The notes: generated from the letters alone by a model not told the origin. 64,000 nucleotides of DNA from Roseibacterium beibuensis (GCF_039542305.1 NZ_BAABHW010000004.1:289400-353399); one strand, 5' to 3'; counted from the stretch's first letter, positions 36,733 through 48,876 are shown. Program-made: numbers and translations.

Positions 36733-37727
36733 CTGTCTACGCGCTCAACGGCCTCGGCCGGATCGGGAAGCTCGCCCTAAAGCCGCTGCTGGCCAGCGGT
36801 GCCGAGATTGCATGGATCAATGACGCCGTCGGCGACCCGGCCATGCATGCTCACCTGCTTGAGTTCGACACGGTGCATGGCCGGTGGGACGCGGCGTTTT
36901 CGCATGACGACAGCAGTGTCACGATCGACGGGAAACGCCTGCCCTTCATCGGCACGCGCGACCTCGGCGCACTGCCGCTCGACGGGGTGGATGTCGTCAT
37001 CGATTGCACCGGCGTCTTCAAATCCGAGGCCAAGCTCGCCCCCTACTTCGAAGCCGGCGTGAAGAAGGTCGTCGTGTCCGCCCCGGTCAAGGACGGGCCG
37101 ACAGCCAACATCGTCTACGGCGTCAATCACGACATCTACGACCCCGCACAGCACCACATCGTCACCGCCGCCAGTTGCACCACCAATTGCCTCGCGCCCG
37201 TGGTGAAGGTCATCCACGAAAATATCGGCATCAAGCACGGCTCGATCACCACGATCCACGACGTGACCAACACGCAAACCATCGTCGATCGGCCTGCAAA
37301 GGACCTGCGCCGCGCGCGTTCGGCGCTGAATTCCCTGATCCCCACCACAACCGGCAGCGCCACCGCGATCACGCTGATCTATCCCGAACTCAAGGGCCGC
37401 CTGAACGGCCATGCCGTGCGGGTGCCTCTGCTGAACGCGTCGATCACGGACTGCGTTTTCGAGGTCGAGCGCCACACCACCGTCGAAGAGGTGAACGCCT
37501 TGTTCGAAGCGGCTGCGACGGGGGAGTTGTCGGGGATCCTCGGCTACGAGGAACGGCCACTGGTCTCTGCTGACTACACGAATGATACCCGCTCTGGCAT
37601 CGTCGACGCGCCCTCGACCATGGTGGTGAACGGCACTCAGGTGAAAATCTACGTCTGGTACGACAATGAAATGGGCTACGCGCATCGCCTCGTCGATGTC
37701 GCCCGCATGGTCGGGGCATCGCTGTGA
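36729..37727 (+). CDS. ArsJ-associated glyceraldehyde-3-phosphate dehydrogenase
   Basis: 332 aa GAPDH paralogue. Rossmann motif ALNGLGRIGKLALK, catalytic ASCTTNCLAPVVKV (Cys near residue 153), and NETWYDNEMGYA-like end (YVWYDNEMGYAHR). In arsenic loci this enzyme makes 1-arseno-3-phosphoglycerate from glyceraldehyde-3-phosphate and arsenate, which ArsJ then exports. Coupled at both ends: its ATG overlaps the arsR-arsC stop and its stop overlaps the arsJ GTG. Confidence 0.93.
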   Translation: MTVYALNGLGRIGKLALKPLLASGAEIAWINDAVGDPAMHAHLLEFDTVHGRWDAAFSHDDSSVTIDGKRLPFIGTRDLGALPLDGVDVVIDCTGVFKSEAKLAPYFEAGVKKVVVSAPVKDGPTANIVYGVNHDIYDPAQHHIVTAASCTTNCLAPVVKVIHENIGIKHGSITTIHDVTNTQTIVDRPAKDLRRARSALNSLIPTTTGSATAITLIYPELKGRLNGHAVRVPLLNASITDCVFEVERHTTVEEVNALFEAAATGELSGILGYEERPLVSADYTNDTRSGIVDAPSTMVVNGTQVKIYVWYDNEMGYAHRLVDVARMVGASL

Positions 37728-39004
37728 GCGCACAGGCCAAGGACCGCCCCGAGGGTCTGTCGGCCTATATCGCCGTCACGGCCGCCTATTGGGCCTTCAT
37801 GCTGACCGATGGCGCCTTGCGCATGCTGGTGCTGCTGCATTTCCACACGCTCGGCTTCAGCCCGATCCAACTCGCCTATCTTTTCGTGCTCTACGAGATC
37901 GCGGGGATGGTGACGAACCTGTCTGCCGGGTGGCTGGCGGCGCGGTTTGGCCTGACCTCGACCCTCTATGCAGGGCTTGGCATCCAGGTTGTCGCTTTGC
38001 TTGCGCTGGCGCAGCTCGATCCCGGTTGGGCGGTCACGCTCTCCGTCGCTTATGTCATGGTCGTCCAAGGCGCCTCCGGCGTGGCGAAGGACCTTGCGAA
38101 GATGTCCTCGAAATCCGCCGTCAAGCTTTTGGCGCCCAAGGAAGACGGCGGGCTGTTTCGCTGGGTCGCCGTTCTGACGGGCTCGAAGAACGCGGTCAAA
38201 GGTCTTGGGTTCCTGCTTGGTGCGGCGCTTCTGGCGACCATGGGCTTCGTCTGGGCGACCCTGGTCATGGCGGCTGTCCTTGCCGTGATCCTTGTCACCA
38301 TCGCCGTGACCATGCCCAGTGGCCTGCCCAAGGGGCGCAAGGGCGCCAAGTTTTCCGAGGTGTTTTCCAAATCGGCCAACGTGAACTGGCTGAGCGCGGC
38401 GCGCGTGTTTCTTTTCGGCGCGCGGGATGTATGGTTCGTCGTCGGCATCCCGATCTATTTCTACGCCGTTCTCTCGGACGGCAGCGAAGAGCAGAACCGC
38501 GCGGCATTCTTCATGATCGGCACCTTCATGGCCGTCTGGATCATCCTCTATGGCATCGTGCAGGCAAATGCCCCGCGCGTCTTGCGGGCCAAGGACCGGT
38601 CGGAAAGCGCCTTGATCGGCGCGGCAAAAGCGTGGGCCTGGGGTTTGTTCCTCGTTCCGTTTGCCCTGAGCGCCGCAACATTGGCTTCGCCTGAGCCGCA
38701 GCCTTGGCTGACGGTCACGCTGGTTGCGGGGCTCTTGCTGTTCGGGGCGCTCTTCGCCGTGAACTCGGCGCTGCATTCCTACCTGATCCTCGTGTTCACG
38801 CGGGACGAACGAGTCACGATGGATGTCGGGTTCTACTACATGGCGAATGCCGGAGGGCGGCTGATCGGAACCGTTTTGTCGGGCCTGACCTATCAGGTCG
38901 GGGGGCTTGCACTGACCCTCGGCACCGCGGCGGGGATGGTCGCCTTGTCGGCCTTGACCGCGACGCGGCTGAAAGCGCCCGACAATGCTGAAGCCGTCGT
39001 GTGA
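37724..39004 (+). CDS. arsJ: Organoarsenical efflux MFS transporter ArsJ
   Basis: 426 aa MFS protein with about 12 hydrophobic spans, beginning with a GTG at 37724 that overlaps the GAPDH stop (GTGA). The N terminus AYIAVTAAYWAFMLTDGALRM and the VVQGASGVAKDLAKMSSKSA stretch are characteristic of ArsJ. It exports 1-arseno-3-phosphoglycerate, which then breaks down outside to release arsenate. It completes the three-gene arsenate resistance operon. Confidence 0.95.
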   Translation: MSAQAKDRPEGLSAYIAVTAAYWAFMLTDGALRMLVLLHFHTLGFSPIQLAYLFVLYEIAGMVTNLSAGWLAARFGLTSTLYAGLGIQVVALLALAQLDPGWAVTLSVAYVMVVQGASGVAKDLAKMSSKSAVKLLAPKEDGGLFRWVAVLTGSKNAVKGLGFLLGAALLATMGFVWATLVMAAVLAVILVTIAVTMPSGLPKGRKGAKFSEVFSKSANVNWLSAARVFLFGARDVWFVVGIPIYFYAVLSDGSEEQNRAAFFMIGTFMAVWIILYGIVQANAPRVLRAKDRSESALIGAAKAWAWGLFLVPFALSAATLASPEPQPWLTVTLVAGLLLFGALFAVNSALHSYLILVFTRDERVTMDVGFYYMANAGGRLIGTVLSGLTYQVGGLALTLGTAAGMVALSALTATRLKAPDNAEAVV

Positions 39005-39032
39005 TCCCGCCACCGAGGATTCCAAGACGGCT

Positions 39033-39115
39033 TTGAATTGAATGCGGCCATCCATGTGGCGGACCGCGCAGAAATGAGCGCGCCTCATAATCATCCGTAG
39101 AAACATTCAATTCAA
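39033..39115. promoter_or_regulatory. metH leader with nested inverted repeats
   Basis: A perfect 12 bp inverted repeat, TTGAATTGAATG (39033-39044) and CATTCAATTCAA (39104-39115), encloses a smaller one, ATGAG (39074-39078) and CTCAT (39084-39088). A -10-like TATATA follows near 39133. The arms may be paired binding sites for a methionine-pathway repressor or the base of an RNA switch. I do not recognise a known riboswitch or a B12 box here. Confidence 0.5.
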
Positions 39116-39170
39116 CTCATGTTCAGCAGGCCCTATATAGCGGTTCAATCCAAGGATCGGACCGACGCCC

Positions 39171-40219
39171 ATGTTGAACTTCTCCCTGCCCGACAGCCCC
39201 GTGCTTGCCCCCCTTCGTGCGCTTGCCGCCGAACGTATTCTGGTGCTCGACGGCGCGATGGGCACCATGATCCAGACGCTCAACATGACGGAAGAGGATT
39301 TTACCGGGAACGGTCACATCCATGGCCCCGGTTGCCGACACCACTACGACGCCGAGCATCCGCAGCAGGGCAACAACGACCTGTTGGTGCTGACCCAGCC
39401 ACAGGCGGTCGAGGACATCCAGTTCGAGTTCGCCATGGCGGGTGCCGATATCCTGGAGACCAACACGTTTTCAGCCACGACCATCGCCCAGGCCGATTAC
39501 GGAATGGAGGCGGCCGTGCACGACCTGAACGTCGCCGGTGCGCAGGTTGCGCGCCGCGCGGCGGATCGCGCCACGGCCCAGGATGGCCGCCCGCGCTTTG
39601 TCGCCGGGGCGGTCGGGCCGACGAACCGCACCGCATCGATCAGCCCGGACGTGAACGATCCGGGCTACCGGGCCGTGACCTTCGACGAGTTGCGGATCGC
39701 TTACGGGCAACAGATCGACGGGTTGATCGAGGGCGGCGCCGACCTGATCCTGATCGAGACGATCTTTGACACGCTGAACGCAAAGGCCGCGATCTTCGCC
39801 GCGCATGAGAGTTTCGCCCGCGCCGGGCGGCGTCTGCCCATCATGATCTCCGGCACGATCACCGACGCCTCCGGGCGGACATTGTCGGGCCAGACGCCGA
39901 CCGCCTTCTGGCATTCGGTCGCCCATGCGAGGCCCTTCAGCGTCGGGCTGAATTGCGCGCTCGGGGCGGCGGCGATGCGCCCGCATATGGCCGAAATCGC
40001 CGCTGTGGCTACGACCCATACCTGCGCCTACCCCAATGCCGGGCTGCCGAATGCCTTTGGCGCCTATGACGAAAGCCCGGATCAAACCGCCGCGCAGGTC
40101 GCCGAGTTCGCCCGCGACGGGATCGTCAACGTGGTCGGCGGCTGCTGCGGGACCACACCCGATCATATTCGCGCCATCGCCGAGGCGGTGGTCCCCTTCG
40201 CCCCCAGAAAGGTGCCGGC

Positions 40220-40223
<4 letters not shown>
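39171..40223 (+). CDS. Split methionine synthase, homocysteine-binding subunit (MetH N-domain)
   Basis: 350 aa, equivalent to the N-terminal homocysteine domain of MetH (also called BmtB). Zinc ligands of the homocysteine S-methyltransferase fold are visible: Cys262 (GLNCALGA) and Cys325/Cys326 (VGGCCGTTPDH). LDGAMGTMIQ near the N terminus is the MetH signature. Its stop overlaps the ATG of the second half (ATGA), so equimolar production is likely. Methylates homocysteine with methylcobalamin held by the partner protein. Confidence 0.93.
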
Positions 40224-42952
<2,729 letters not shown>

Positions 42953-43428
42953 TGGGTGCAACGATTTGAAAGACCGCGGGACGGGAAGTCTGCTTGCCTG
43001 GTCCTGGCGATGTGCCCCACGCTTGATAAGAGTTTGGAAGCTTGAAGCTGGACCTTCTCCTTCGTCACAACCACGCGCGGAATGTTCCCGTTCCACTGAT
43101 CCGGTGGGCATAATATGGGATGCCCAAGACGAGAGGACACTCGATCGTGGTGTCTTTACCTGCAAATGCCTTCAAATTCGCAGCCTTGGTGGCGAAGTCG
43201 ACCGCATAACGAGGGAAATTGCGGAGGGCAGGTCAACCATGTTGGCGTCTTTTCCGAGCCCGGCCTACTTGATCCCCATGCCTGATCAGGCGTATGAGCG
43301 GGCTCAAGGGCATGCCAGTTGCGCGAGCGTCTCGTAGCCCCAGGCCTGTGGACGTTCCAGTTGGAGCGTGACTGCCGCAGAAGCCGGCCGACATCTCAGC
43401 ACAAATAGAACAGTCAAGGACAGTTCCT
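42953..43428. other. Gene-poor 476 bp upstream of the glycosyltransferase
   Basis: No frame here has a convincing protein composition on either strand. The short frames seen (for example 42966-43337 plus, 42913-43140 minus) are Arg/Ser-rich and lack ribosome sites. The codon texture differs from the surrounding GC-rich genes. It most likely marks the left border of an acquired or decayed segment. A promoter for the glycosyltransferase presumably lies at its right end. Confidence 0.5.
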
Positions 43429-44565
43429 TTGCGTAAGTCGATTCTGGTAATCGTGAAAGGCCCGCCTTCCGACGACAAGGCAAAGGCCGGGCTTTTTCCC
43501 GTCACCATCCGGCAGTTCTGCACCATCTTCGAGACGGTGTACGTTTTCTCCATCAAGGATCAAAAGGGCGAGAAGGCCGAGACGCTCAACAATCTTGGCG
43601 ACGCCATTTACATCAACCCACTCATGGCACCCGGCACGTTTCTTGGAGAAATGCCGGTCAACGCTGTCAATGCGCAGCTGATCGCCTCCGCTGTCGCCTC
43701 CTTCTGCAATGGGAAAGACATCGACCTTGTCCTGTCCCTGCAAAGCGCACCGGATTCCGGCAAGTTCGCCAAGCAGGTTGCCAACCGTCTGGGCCGTCCC
43801 TTTGGAAGCTGGGAGCATCTCACGTCCTACGAACGCAAGCACTTCATAGGACAGCGACGGAGGCTCAAGGATTTCTTCCGCAAAGCCGACGGGATAGCGG
43901 CTGTGTCCGAGCCAGTCCTTTCGCACATCCAAAGCAATTTCGGCGTGACCCTGAAGAACTCTGCCGCGATCCCTAACCCGGCCCCCGAAGATATCGAAAG
44001 CTCGGAGCCGGTAGACACCATTTCCTTCGAAACTTACCGAACAGGCGGGCCACTGATCGGCGCATGGACAAAATGGCGCAAGATCAAACGCTTGGATATT
44101 CTGATCGACGCTTTCTTAATGACACTGGAAAGGTTCCCAGATGCGCAGCTTTTGGTGGCTGGTCGCGTCATGCACGAACCGGGACCCAAGGCTCAGCATC
44201 CGAATATCCATTTCCTCGGACATCTTTCGCGCGACCAAATTCGTAGCCTGGCACATGCGGTCGATTTTTGTTGTGTGCCAAGTGATTATGAAACTTTCGG
44301 TCTGCCAATCGTCGAAGCGCTTGCAGCAGGAAAGCCGGTCGTGGCCACGAATTCGGACGGCCCGAGGAGTATCATGACCGAAGGCTTCCTTGGAGAGTTA
44401 ACCCCCACGGGCGACTTGAACACTTTCGCAGACGCGATGCTGCAAACAGTTGAGCGGCTTCAGGACTACGACGCGCATGAGATACGACAGTTTGCGATTT
44501 CACGTTACGGGAAGCAGGCGCAGATTGACCGCTGGGCCGCGTTCTTCGACACGATGACCGGCTGA
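43429..44565 (+). CDS. Group 1 (GT4-type) glycosyltransferase
   Basis: 378 aa starting at a TTG (43429) with AAGGA 7 bases upstream. The C-terminal half is GT-B-like: GPLIGAWTKWRKIKRLDILIDAF at about residue 205, AQLLVAGRVMHEPG, IHFLGHLSRDQI, and the E-x7-E-like donor motif YETFGLPIVEALAAGKPVVAT around residue 285. It would add a sugar to a surface polysaccharide or lipid. Lower GC and isolated position suggest it belongs to an acquired surface-polysaccharide fragment. Confidence 0.85.
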   Translation: MRKSILVIVKGPPSDDKAKAGLFPVTIRQFCTIFETVYVFSIKDQKGEKAETLNNLGDAIYINPLMAPGTFLGEMPVNAVNAQLIASAVASFCNGKDIDLVLSLQSAPDSGKFAKQVANRLGRPFGSWEHLTSYERKHFIGQRRRLKDFFRKADGIAAVSEPVLSHIQSNFGVTLKNSAAIPNPAPEDIESSEPVDTISFETYRTGGPLIGAWTKWRKIKRLDILIDAFLMTLERFPDAQLLVAGRVMHEPGPKAQHPNIHFLGHLSRDQIRSLAHAVDFCCVPSDYETFGLPIVEALAAGKPVVATNSDGPRSIMTEGFLGELTPTGDLNTFADAMLQTVERLQDYDAHEIRQFAISRYGKQAQIDRWAAFFDTMTG

Positions 44566-44684
44566 GTGCGTGACTGGTTCAAAGCTGTAGGCAGATTTTT
44601 GTAAGGGGGCTCGCGGACCCAAGAACAAGGCCTTGACCCAGCAGCGCCGGCAAGCCCGCAGCCTATCGAGCGCGACCGCAGGCG

Positions 44685-45464
44685 TCAGGCACCGTCTCTT
44701 CGCGCTTTCTCGAATTGCAGCATTTGTTCGGCGGCGATTTCCTTGTTCCGCTTCTTGCGGCGCCAGCGCAACAAGGGTTCGTTCCACCGCTTCTTGAATG
44801 TCTTTCTTCTGCCCCCCGAAGCCTCGATGTCGCTTTCCAGACCCTCCTGCGTTACGGGCGACGGCCAGACCACAAGACCAGTCCCGCTCCTGATCATGTC
44901 CTCGCTCAACTGTTTGTCGACCGGCATCAAGATCCTGCGGTAGCGTTGCACAAATCGCTCCGCTGCCGGTCGTGTCCAGAGGATGGCGTGCATTCGAATA
45001 GGAAAAAAATGCGCGACACAGATCTCGTGCCCGGCGAAAGCCGCAACACGGCTGGACATCTGATTGATGTTCAGCGCGCCGAGATGCACAACATCCCAAT
45101 CCAGATCCATGCCATCGAGAGTTTGGACGATCCCCTCTAACAGTTGAGCGAGATTCTCCGGCACAAGAGCATCATCCTCGAAAATGATCGCATGATCTGC
45201 GTCGGACGACAGGAAGGCGTCGAGACTTGCAAGGTGGCTTTGATAACAAGCAACCTCCGATTTGAGCAGCGAGCGCCCTATCGTCGCTGCAGTGTCATTG
45301 TCGGAGTACGCGTCGAACGACGCCAGGTCCAGTTTTTGACCGTCACAGGCCTCGATGCGCTGCCAAGTCTTGAAACCGGCATCCCGGAGCCGGGCCTCCA
45401 TCGCTGCCCGCCGTCTTTCGCTACGCAAAAGGTTAATGTAGAGAACGAGCGGTTCCTTCATCAC
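44685..45464 (-). CDS. Glycosyltransferase family 25 protein
   Basis: 259 aa. N terminus LVLYINLLRSERRRAAME and the GT25 metal motif IIFEDDALVPE around residue 92, preceded by EVACYQSHLASLDAF, match LPS-type family 25 transferases (LpsA/Lgt-like). The basic C terminus (RWRRKKRNKEIAAEQ) may associate with the membrane. It converges on the GT4 gene across a 119 bp gap. Part of the same accessory segment; it probably modifies LPS or capsule. Confidence 0.85.
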   Translation of the reverse strand: MMKEPLVLYINLLRSERRRAAMEARLRDAGFKTWQRIEACDGQKLDLASFDAYSDNDTAATIGRSLLKSEVACYQSHLASLDAFLSSDADHAIIFEDDALVPENLAQLLEGIVQTLDGMDLDWDVVHLGALNINQMSSRVAAFAGHEICVAHFFPIRMHAILWTRPAAERFVQRYRRILMPVDKQLSEDMIRSGTGLVVWPSPVTQEGLESDIEASGGRRKTFKKRWNEPLLRWRRKKRNKEIAAEQMLQFEKARRDGA

Positions 45465-46480
45465 AGCCGAGCGCCCTTAATCATACCGAATAGTTCCTTA
45501 CTGCGGTGTCCAAGGCGTCGTTGGACCTTCTCATTCGTCGCGAAAACTCGGTTTCGCTCCCCAAGACCGGGTGAATCTCCACAAGACCCGCCAATCGGTC
45601 GTCAATCGGGGAAGCCTCATGAACGCCCAAAGCTCTCGGAAAACCCCTCGAAGCGTGCCCTTTCACACCGATGTATCGACGATCTGCAGTCTTGGAAAGA
45701 ACCTCGAGATCGTCCCTTGGTCATGGGAGGCATCGAAGAACTCGCTCCATCTATCGAAGGAAACCCGTCGACCTGGCCTGATGGCCCTGTTTCGATCGCA
45801 ACGCCCCAAACCATCTGCTTCACTTCTGGCGACTGCCGTCGAGAACAGCAGGCAAGTTAGATGCGGGTCAGAGACCTATACAAGGGTCAGATGCAACGCT
45901 TGCTGTCGGCGTTTGTCGGGTCATTTTCTCTGGGCGCGCGTCCGGACACGGTACGGACACGGGATTGGCGGCGCGACGCCGGGCGAACGGGCACAAGGTT
46001 AAGCCATTGTGATGATTTTAAATTTAGCTTCGAGGGCGTGCAACTGCCGTCGCTTGCCTGCGCCATCTATCTTCGTTTAACTCGCCACGGACCTAGAACG
46101 CGCGGCTCCAAAACTTGGCGATTTTGGCGCATACCGGCCGTCCATGATCGGAGCCCGCGCTGCGGCGCAGCCTCACCAGAACGGCCACTCCAACATCGCG
46201 CAGCGTTTTCGAAGAGTGGAGGTCCGAGTTGCGGGCTTTTCTGCATTTCGAGCGGCGACGACCAAGGTCTGCTTCACCGCGCTTTGCAGACTTCAAGCGC
46301 AGATCGCGGAATGAGTGTCCATTGAAGCTCCCAATGCCGTGGCTGGGCTTGCCAGTCCTTCCCGTCCTCCACTTCTTCTTCATTCTCGCGATTTCAGAAG
46401 CGGCTACAGTTGCAGGAGAACCATCAAACACCCTGGATGCCCAACGCTCCGGTAGCTTCGGCGCACACACATCCCACAGA
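45465..46480. other. About 1 kb without an intact gene
   Basis: Frames on both strands are short, Arg/Ser/Cys-rich and overlap one another, with no ribosome site or recognisable domain. GC drops sharply near 46000-46085. A short direct repeat GGGTCAGA occurs at about 45865 and 45885. The texture is that of decayed coding sequence. No transposase, integrase or tRNA was recognised. A candidate gene remnant at 45481-45720 is listed separately. Confidence 0.55.
45481..45720 (-). pseudogene. Possible C-terminal remnant of a lost gene
   Basis: An uninterrupted 79-codon minus-strand frame ends with a stop at 45481-45483 and reads RDDLEVLSKTADRRYIGVKG ... LVEIHPVLGSETEFSRRMRR ... LDTAVRNYSV. This is more protein-like than neighbouring frames and is cut off by an in-frame stop at 45721. 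It lies 16 bp upstream of the GT25 start on the same strand, so it may be the tail of a decayed upstream gene of the same polysaccharide operon. No family is recognised. Confidence 0.3.
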
Positions 46481-46999
46481 TCATGCCGCCGGCACTGACG
46501 TGCCGACATGATGCAGAAGCCACGTTTCCAACAGCTCCGGATCAGGAACGAGGCGACGCGCCATGCCGCCCGTGAACGCCTCGAAAGCGCCAAGGTTCAG
46601 TTGGTTGACGCCGACCAACACAGGCAGATCGAGCGCCAGCGCCTCGGCTATGACCGGGCGAAACCCACGCCCCTCTGCCTCGTGCTTGCCGAACTTGTTC
46701 ACGATCAGACAGTCGCTTGCCGGCAAACGCGCCTGCACCAGACCAACGGCCGTTTCCAACGCCTGCGGGTCGAGACGGCACCCTTTCGAGGCCGCGCCGA
46801 GGCTTTGGGAAATGCGCAGTGTCGGGCCATCCGGCAACACGACCACGTCCATGTCACACGGCCCCGCATCCGCGCGCTCTATGTTCACCTGTGCGGTGCC
46901 AGCCGGCCGGAATCCGTTCAACACAAGACTGCGTGACACCCGTTGGAGAAGCAGGTCGATATCACCCCGGCCGGGGGCCATGGTGTAGGCTATGTTCAC
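46481..46999 (-). CDS. DUF2478 family protein of the molybdenum cluster
   Basis: 172 aa from a GTG at 46999 (VNIAYTMAPGRGDIDLLLQ) that overlaps the moeA stop (GTGA). The extension to 47059 is in the moeA shadow. DUF2478 proteins are predicted nucleotide-binding or NTPase-like proteins; LIVNKFGKHEAEGRGFRPVI around residue 97 fits a G4-like NK(F)G motif seen in this family. Its coupling to moeA suggests a role in molybdate handling or cofactor assembly. No biochemical function is established that I know of. Confidence 0.82.
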   Translation of the reverse strand: MNIAYTMAPGRGDIDLLLQRVSRSLVLNGFRPAGTAQVNIERADAGPCDMDVVVLPDGPTLRISQSLGAASKGCRLDPQALETAVGLVQARLPASDCLIVNKFGKHEAEGRGFRPVIAEALALDLPVLVGVNQLNLGAFEAFTGGMARRLVPDPELLETWLLHHVGTSVPAA

Positions 47000-48291
47000 G
47001 CTGAGCCCTCGCTTGAACGGAATGGAAGGAATTCGACGAGCGCGCCTGTCGGAAGGCAATCCGCGTCAGACGGCAGGAACACCAGACCGTCCGAGGCCGA
47101 AAGCACCCGGACCTGGCCGGACCTGACGGGGCCGCGACAGTCGATCAGGTCGCGCCCCATGCCGTCATGACCAACCAGGCTGGCGGGTCGGACCTCGCAC
47201 CGGCCGGGTTTGCGCTCGACAGGGTGCGACAGCACCACGAACCGTTTGCGCATGCCGGTATCGTTCAGGCCCGCCAGGCGCCGCAGGATCGCCTCGCCGA
47301 ACAACGTCCAGGTGACGAAGGCGGATTGCGGGTTGCCCGGCAGCCCCAGCCAGGGGGCCCCGCCCAGCGCACCAAAGGTCACGGGCTTGCCCGGCTTCAG
47401 GGACACGCCGCTGAAATGGATCTTGCCGCCCGCCCGATGCAGCGCGGCGCGCAGGTGATCCTCCTCGCCGACGGACACGCCGCCCGTCGTCACGACGAGG
47501 TCGGATATCCGCGCGGCGTGCGCCAACGCATCCTCGATCCCGCCCGGCGCATCGGGCAGGACGTCGATGACGACGACCTCCACATCCGGGCGCTGCAGGG
47601 CAGCCTGAAGCATCGGAGTGTTGACGTCCCAGATGCGTGCCGCACCAAGCCCCCCCGCCCCGGGCCGCGCGACCTCGGACCCGGTCACGAGCAGCGCGAC
47701 GCGGATCTTGCGCCGGACCTCCAGGTCGCCGAACCCGCTCGAAGCCGCGACGGCGATGTTGCGCGGCGTGATCCGCACGTTCCCGGCAAGTATTTCCGAA
47801 CCTTCGGCGTACTCTTCGCCCCGAAAGCGGATGTTCTCGTGCCGTGTGGGGCGGCGCGAGACGACGATGACACCGGCATGGTGCGCCACTTCTTCTTGCA
47901 TCATCACGCAGTCTGCACCGCCCGGCAGCGGCGCGCCGGTGAAGACGCGGGCGGCGCATCCCGGCGCAAGCGCCCCGTCGGCCGCTTCGCCTGCGGCACA
48001 GCGCATCGTAACCGGCAGGCGCCAGGGCCCCGGCCCGACGAGATCGCCCTGCCGCAGGGCGAAGCCATCCATGGCGGAGTGATCGAAGCGCGGCATATCC
48101 GAACGCGCGCGGATCGGTTCGGCCAGCACGCGCCCCACGGCATTGGCCAATGCCACGCGTTGGGTTCCGGTCACCCCCGAGATGCGTTCGCAGATACAGT
48201 CCAGCGCGTCATCGATGCTGACGGTCCCGGCCGAAGCCTCCGGCGCATCACACCCGCAAGCGGCAGGTTCGATCCGTTGAACAAAGGTCAT
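46996..48291 (-). CDS. moeA: Molybdopterin molybdenumtransferase MoeA
   Basis: 431 aa. MoeA inserts molybdate into adenylylated molybdopterin. Motifs: FDHSAMDGFALRQGDL near residue 70, FTGAPLPGGADCVMMQEE near 115, VTTGGVSVGEEDHL near 270, and GLPGNPQSAFVTW near 325. The N terminus has a Cys-containing segment (ACGCDAPEAS). It lies next to the nitrate reductase operon, which needs bis-MGD cofactor. Confidence 0.93.
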   Translation of the reverse strand: MTFVQRIEPAACGCDAPEASAGTVSIDDALDCICERISGVTGTQRVALANAVGRVLAEPIRARSDMPRFDHSAMDGFALRQGDLVGPGPWRLPVTMRCAAGEAADGALAPGCAARVFTGAPLPGGADCVMMQEEVAHHAGVIVVSRRPTRHENIRFRGEEYAEGSEILAGNVRITPRNIAVAASSGFGDLEVRRKIRVALLVTGSEVARPGAGGLGAARIWDVNTPMLQAALQRPDVEVVVIDVLPDAPGGIEDALAHAARISDLVVTTGGVSVGEEDHLRAALHRAGGKIHFSGVSLKPGKPVTFGALGGAPWLGLPGNPQSAFVTWTLFGEAILRRLAGLNDTGMRKRFVVLSHPVERKPGRCEVRPASLVGHDGMGRDLIDCRGPVRSGQVRVLSASDGLVFLPSDADCLPTGALVEFLPFRSSEGSA

Positions 48292-48318
48292 GCCTCGCTT
48301 TCCTTTTCATCTTCGGGC

Positions 48319-48876
48319 CTAGGCAACGAACAGATCCTGCAAACCACGGCGACGGAGCATGGCCTGCCTGAGGGCAACGAGGTCTGCATCGGTCAGGCGG
48401 ACGCGCGCCAGCGGCAGGAGTACGGCATTCTCGAGGATGAGATGCCGTCGCGTGACCCGAGCGAGATCGCGCAGCGCCTGCCGGAAAGATGATGACGCCA
48501 TCGCTGCTGGCGCCGAGGCGGCGAGCAGGTCCAAAACGAACCCGAGACAGCCTTCGATCTCGCGGTGTTCACGCCCAAGTCTTCGGGCCAGACTCGGCAA
48601 TTCATCTTCGGGTTCCGCGCGGTCAAGCAGCATGGGAAGGACGTCCAGATCCTCGTCGTTCAGCAAGGCGGGCAATTCGTGTGCCAGGTATTCCTGCATT
48701 TCCTCCAGGGCCTCTGTCTCTGGCCGCTCGGCATCCGCCAACCTGTCAAGCTCCGCGCACATCGCGCGCAGGCGCAGGTGATCTTCGGCAATGAAGTCGA
48801 TGGGGTTCTGGAGCAATCGGATGCTCGTGGGTGTCCTGCCGTCACGACTACGGTGTTCAGTGATGTTGTGGTTCAT
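48319..48876 (-). CDS. Hemerythrin-domain protein
   Basis: 185 aa. His and carboxylate residues spaced as in a hemerythrin HHE four-helix bundle: DFIAEDHLRL (about residue 32), YLAHELPALLNDEDLDVLPML, GREHREIEGCLGF, and VTRRHLILENAVLLPLA near the C terminus. A di-iron centre binding O2 or NO is likely. The start overlaps the end of the PpiC gene by 20 bp. In nar clusters such proteins are thought to help iron-sulfur repair or NO protection; here that is inference. Confidence 0.85.
   Translation of the reverse strand: MNHNITEHRSRDGRTPTSIRLLQNPIDFIAEDHLRLRAMCAELDRLADAERPETEALEEMQEYLAHELPALLNDEDLDVLPMLLDRAEPEDELPSLARRLGREHREIEGCLGFVLDLLAASAPAAMASSSFRQALRDLARVTRRHLILENAVLLPLARVRLTDADLVALRQAMLRRRGLQDLFVA

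Noticed and set aside
39005..39170. Cobalamin or SAM-II riboswitch in the metH leader
   Set aside because: At 166 bp with no B12 box and no match to the SAM-II consensus, neither can be claimed; only the inverted repeats are reported.
42966..43337. A 123-codon plus-strand frame after metH
   Set aside because: Arg/Ser/Cys-rich, no ribosome site, no recognisable domain and it lies in a low-quality segment; treated as non-coding.
45865..45892. Direct repeats GGGTCAGA as insertion-site duplications
   Set aside because: Only 8 bp and 20 bp apart with nothing recognisable between them; likely chance.
46093..46593. A 166-codon minus-strand frame in the gene-poor segment
   Set aside because: Basic low-complexity composition without domain; overlaps the DUF2478 end in another frame. 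I considered a transposase remnant but saw no DDE motif or terminal repeats.
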